A stretch of DNA of 7,662 nt from an uncultured Acidobacteriota bacterium (GTDB taxonomy: Bacteria > Acidobacteriota > JAAYUB01): contig CALAMB010000294.1 of assembly GCA_937925645.1 (NCBI GenBank), positions 1-7,662 on the forward strand, in the 5' to 3' direction. The notes beneath the pieces are model-generated. The model was not told the origin of the DNA and made no database searches. It saw nothing but the letters and a program-made list of their open reading frames with translations. Position 1 is the first letter of the stretch. Each line of letters begins with the position of its first letter. This document shows positions 5,441 through 7,662 of the stretch, in pieces. Made by a program: the position numbers and the translations under genes.

Positions 5441-7486
5441 ATGGTTGCAAAGTATTCTCCCTGGCTTGTTGTGATCTTCCTGCCACTCCTCGGTTTTTCC
5501 GGCCTCGCGGGTGAACCGCCGAGCCCGCTGGAGCTTCACCCGCCAGTGCGGCACGTGCCGGACGCTTTCCGGATGCACGACCGCGACCTCGGCGCCTCGC
5601 CCGAGACGGACCTCATCAGCGAAAGCTTCGCCGCCTTCGAACTGGGCGAACTGTTCGCCGACACGAACAATCCCGAGTGGGCCGTCCGCGAAATGACCTA
5701 CGCGCTGGAGAGCTTTTTCTTTTCCGGGATCGAGCTCAACGGCTCGCCCCTGTTCCGGGCCCGGCTGGCGGAGTTGCTGGCGCGGATCGACCTGCACCGC
5801 GACCGGCTCAACCTTTTCCCCGATGGCGACGCGGACGAGGACATCCCCGACCCGGAGGAGCCGCCGCTCGAGGCGCTGCTGGAAGCGTCCCTCACCCCGG
5901 CCGAGATCGACCCGGCAATCGAACACCTGATCCAGGATGACATTCTCCGCCAGCATTACGATTTCCCGGTGTACGTCAACCGCGAGGTGATGGCCTACAT
6001 CAGCCAACTGACCACCGGCGCCAAGCGGGACCAGGTGGCGCAGGGCCTCGGCCGGCTGACCCGCTTCCACGAGATGTTCCAGCGGATCTTCCGGGAGGAG
6101 GGCATCCCCCTCGACCTGATCTACTTCGGGCTCGTGGAGAGCAACTTCAAGATCAGCGCCTACTCCCGCGCCCGCGCCAAGGGGCTCTGGCAGTTCATCC
6201 AGTGGACCGGCCGTCGTTACGGGCTGCGGGTGGACTGGTGGGTGGACGAGCGCTCCGACCCCGAGAAAGCCACCCGCGCCGCCTGCCGGTACATGAAGGA
6301 CCTGTACGGGATGTTCGGCGACTGGTACCTGGTGCTGGCCGCGTACAACTCCGGCGAGGGCCGCATCCAGCGGATCCTGAACCGCCATCCCGACCGCGAT
6401 TTCTGGGAGATGGCCGAGCAGCGCCTGCTGCCCCGCGAAACCCGCAACTACGTCCCGGCCATCCTGGCCTCCATCATCGTGGGCAAGAATCCCGAGCGGT
6501 TCGATATCCGGGTGGAGCCGCAGGCCCCCTGGGCCGGCGTCACCGTGGAGATTCCCTCGCCCACCGACCTCCGGGTGGTGGCGGAGACCGTCGGCGTCCC
6601 CATCGAAACGCTCCAGGATCTCAACCCGGCGCTGCGGCGCATGCTCACCCCGCCTGACCACAAGACGTACCCGCTGCGCGTCCCCGTGGATACCCGCCAG
6701 GAGATGCTGGCGCTGCTCTACGACCTGCCCGTCAAGGACCGTCTCATGTACCTGGAGCACGTCGTCGTCAAGGGGGACACCCTCTACAAGATCTGTCGGA
6801 AGTACGATGTGTCGCTCTCGGCGTTGATGGATTTCAACGACATCCGGACCCGCCGGACGGTGCTGCGCATCGGCCAGGTGCTGCAGGTGCCGGTCTCGGA
6901 CTTCCACCGGCCCGCCCGCGAACTACGCGAGCCGGAACCCCGCCCCGCGGCGTACGCCGGCGCCACCTACCGGGTGCGGCGGGGCGACACGCTGTGGAAC
7001 ATTTCCCGCCGGACTCAGGTTTCCGTGGCCCAGTTGATGTCGTGGAACAACCTCGCCAGCCCGGCTCTCAAGGCGGGGCAGACCCTCCGCCTGCGGGAAC
7101 CGGCGCGCGCCGCGGGTCCGGCGGCGCGGGCCGCGGCCGGTGGTACGGGGGGCGCGTACAGGGTCAAGGCCGGCGACACGCTGTTCGGCATCGCCCGCGG
7201 CCACGGCGTGACGCTGGACGACCTGCTGGCCGCCAACGGGCTGCAGCGCAACAGCGTCATCAAAATCGGTCAGTCGCTGCGGATCCCCGGCGCCGCCGGT
7301 CCGGCCGTGACGTCAGCCGCCGCGACGCCACGCAGCGGCTCCCCGCGCTACCACACCGTCCGCAAGGGCGAGACCCTCTCGGCCATCGCCCGCCACTACG
7401 GCACCAACGTGGCCAGCCTCAAGCGCGCCAACTCCCTGAGTTCCGACCGCCTCCAGGCCGGCGCCCAGCTCGTCATTCCGAACTGA
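5441..7486 (+). CDS. mltD: MltD-type membrane/periplasmic lytic murein transglycosylase with four LysM repeats
   Basis: Peptidoglycan lytic transglycosylase, cleaving the MurNAc-GlcNAc bond with formation of 1,6-anhydro-MurNAc in the periplasm. It has 681 residues. A signal peptide (1-23: basic N-end, hydrophobic WLVVIFLPLLGF at 8-19, likely cut after GLA) has no lipobox Cys, so it is probably secreted rather than a lipoprotein, unlike E. coli MltD. Residues about 55-170 are a family-variable helical region with an acidic, Pro-rich stretch at 128-142. The SLT domain covers about 205-350: catalytic Glu233 in LVESNF, AKGLWQFI (246-253), GRRYGL (257-262), AAYNSGEGR (300-308) and RETRNYVPAI (332-341). 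Residues 366-420 resemble the degenerate LysM-like region seen in MltD. Clear LysM repeats are at about 440-484, 510-552, 573-616 and 637-681, each starting V(K/R)xGDTL or RKGETL, joined by Ala/Gly/Pro linkers. LysM binds GlcNAc-containing glycan. It is separated from accA by 97 bases and has its own promoter. Confidence 0.95.
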   Translation: MVAKYSPWLVVIFLPLLGFSGLAGEPPSPLELHPPVRHVPDAFRMHDRDLGASPETDLISESFAAFELGELFADTNNPEWAVREMTYALESFFFSGIELNGSPLFRARLAELLARIDLHRDRLNLFPDGDADEDIPDPEEPPLEALLEASLTPAEIDPAIEHLIQDDILRQHYDFPVYVNREVMAYISQLTTGAKRDQVAQGLGRLTRFHEMFQRIFREEGIPLDLIYFGLVESNFKISAYSRARAKGLWQFIQWTGRRYGLRVDWWVDERSDPEKATRAACRYMKDLYGMFGDWYLVLAAYNSGEGRIQRILNRHPDRDFWEMAEQRLLPRETRNYVPAILASIIVGKNPERFDIRVEPQAPWAGVTVEIPSPTDLRVVAETVGVPIETLQDLNPALRRMLTPPDHKTYPLRVPVDTRQEMLALLYDLPVKDRLMYLEHVVVKGDTLYKICRKYDVSLSALMDFNDIRTRRTVLRIGQVLQVPVSDFHRPARELREPEPRPAAYAGATYRVRRGDTLWNISRRTQVSVAQLMSWNNLASPALKAGQTLRLREPARAAGPAARAAAGGTGGAYRVKAGDTLFGIARGHGVTLDDLLAANGLQRNSVIKIGQSLRIPGAAGPAVTSAAATPRSGSPRYHTVRKGETLSAIARHYGTNVASLKRANSLSSDRLQAGAQLVIPN

Positions 7487-7490
7487 CATC

Positions 7491-7514
7491 GCGAGGCGCG
7501 AGGCTCGAGGCTCG
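7491..7514. repeat. 7-base imperfect tandem repeat (GCGAGGC type)
   Basis: Three adjacent units, GCGAGGC (7491-7497), GCGAGGC (7498-7504) and TCGAGGC (7505-7511), with a partial fourth TCG. It begins 4 bases after the mltD stop codon. Confidence 0.75.
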
Positions 7515-7525
7515 TTCCCGTAACG

Positions 7526-7546
7526 CGGACATCGGACTTCGGATTT
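7526..7546. repeat. 7-base imperfect tandem repeat (CGGACWT type)
   Basis: Three adjacent units, CGGACAT (7526-7532), CGGACTT (7533-7539) and CGGATTT (7540-7546), followed by CG. The units differ from each other at one or two positions and are unrelated to the 7-base repeat just upstream. Confidence 0.7.
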
Positions 7547-7576
7547 CGTGCTCGTAATCGTACTTCGTGATCGTAA
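7546..7576. repeat. 6-base imperfect tandem repeat (TCGTAA type)
   Basis: Five units, TCGTGC (7546), TCGTAA (7552), TCGTACT (7558, one extra base), TCGTGA (7565) and TCGTAA (7571). The invariant core is TCGT. It directly adjoins, by one base of overlap, the CGGACWT block. Confidence 0.75.
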
Positions 7577-7588
7577 TCCCAAGCCGGC

Positions 7589-7628
7589 GGAGCCGGAGCC
7601 AAACGGAATGATCATTCGCTCCAGCTCC
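7589..7628. repeat. Inverted repeat enclosing a 12-base perfect palindrome
   Basis: Left arm GGAGCCGGAGC (7589-7599) pairs with right arm GCTCCAGCTCC (7618-7628) at 10 of 11 positions. The 18 bases between hold GAATGATCATTC (7606-7617), a perfect self-complementary 12-mer. The palindrome abuts the right arm and is 6 bases from the left arm. No T-run follows, so it is not a typical intrinsic terminator; it could be part of a dispersed intergenic repeat or a regulator site for a gene beyond the window. Confidence 0.6.
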
Positions 7629-7662
7629 GTGCCGTTATGCCGGGTCTCAGGCAAGTCCTTCC

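Larger units (their letters stand above)
7487..7662. other. Intergenic tail without a convincing gene
   Basis: The 176 bases after the mltD stop show no supported coding region on either strand. They are filled by short imperfect tandem repeats (7491-7576) and an inverted repeat (7589-7628). No hairpin followed by a T-run is seen, so an intrinsic terminator for mltD cannot be pointed to. Open frames crossing this stretch on the minus strand have low-complexity Arg/Ser-rich products created by the repeats. Confidence 0.6.

Noticed and set aside
5153..6907. Minus-strand open frame of 584 codons opposite mltD and the accA end
   Set aside because: Shadow of mltD and accA in a high-GC region. Its product has no domain, and it crosses the boundary of two well-supported genes.
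7313..7654. Possible small minus-strand gene of 113 codons at the right end
   Set aside because: Half is antisense to the last LysM repeat of mltD and the rest translates the tandem repeats and palindrome. No ribosome site or domain was seen.

Overview
The window is high-GC bacterial DNA carrying five protein-coding genes, almost gap-free, in two divergent groups. A periplasmic MltD-type murein transglycosylase with a signal peptide implies a cell wall of the Gram-negative type. A large receiver/Ser-Thr kinase fusion with an 'HRDVSPQN' catalytic loop, and compositional blocks rich in Ala/Pro, fit Acidobacteriota, Myxococcota or a similar environmental lineage. That placement is an impression from protein style, not a computed assignment. 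I see no mobile element, tRNA, rRNA or CRISPR array.

Minus strand, reading leftward from about 4306: a TrmH/SpoU-family RNA 2'-O-methyltransferase (4306-3530), then after 20 bases RarA/MgsA, an AAA+ ATPase of replication-fork maintenance (3509-2097). These two probably share one promoter (4373-4344). A 91-base gap follows, holding a strong sigma-70-like promoter. That promoter drives a kinase gene (2005 to beyond position 1) of at least 668 codons, whose C-terminus is cut by the window edge. The kinase has an N-terminal receiver-like domain, a roughly 250-residue Ala/Pro-rich linker containing a duplicated short motif, and a complete Ser/Thr kinase domain. In the receiver the phospho-accepting Asp is replaced by Ser and one of the acidic pair by Tyr, so it should not work as a normal two-component receiver.

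Plus strand: accA (4390-5343), the carboxyltransferase alpha subunit of acetyl-CoA carboxylase, then mltD (5441-7486), a secreted lytic transglycosylase with four C-terminal LysM repeats. mltD has a perfect TTGACA -35 box placed so close to the ATG that its mRNA would be nearly leaderless.

The last 176 bases (7487-7662) have no convincing gene. They hold three short, different imperfect tandem repeats (two of 7-base units and one of 6-base units) followed by a nested inverted repeat around a 12-base palindrome. This composite block looks like an intergenic repeat element.

Functionally the genes are mostly housekeeping: RNA modification, fork rescue, fatty-acid synthesis and peptidoglycan remodelling. 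The points most worth a second look are the kinase with its degenerate receiver and duplicated linker motif, the overlapping divergent promoters at 4331-4373, and the terminal repeat block.
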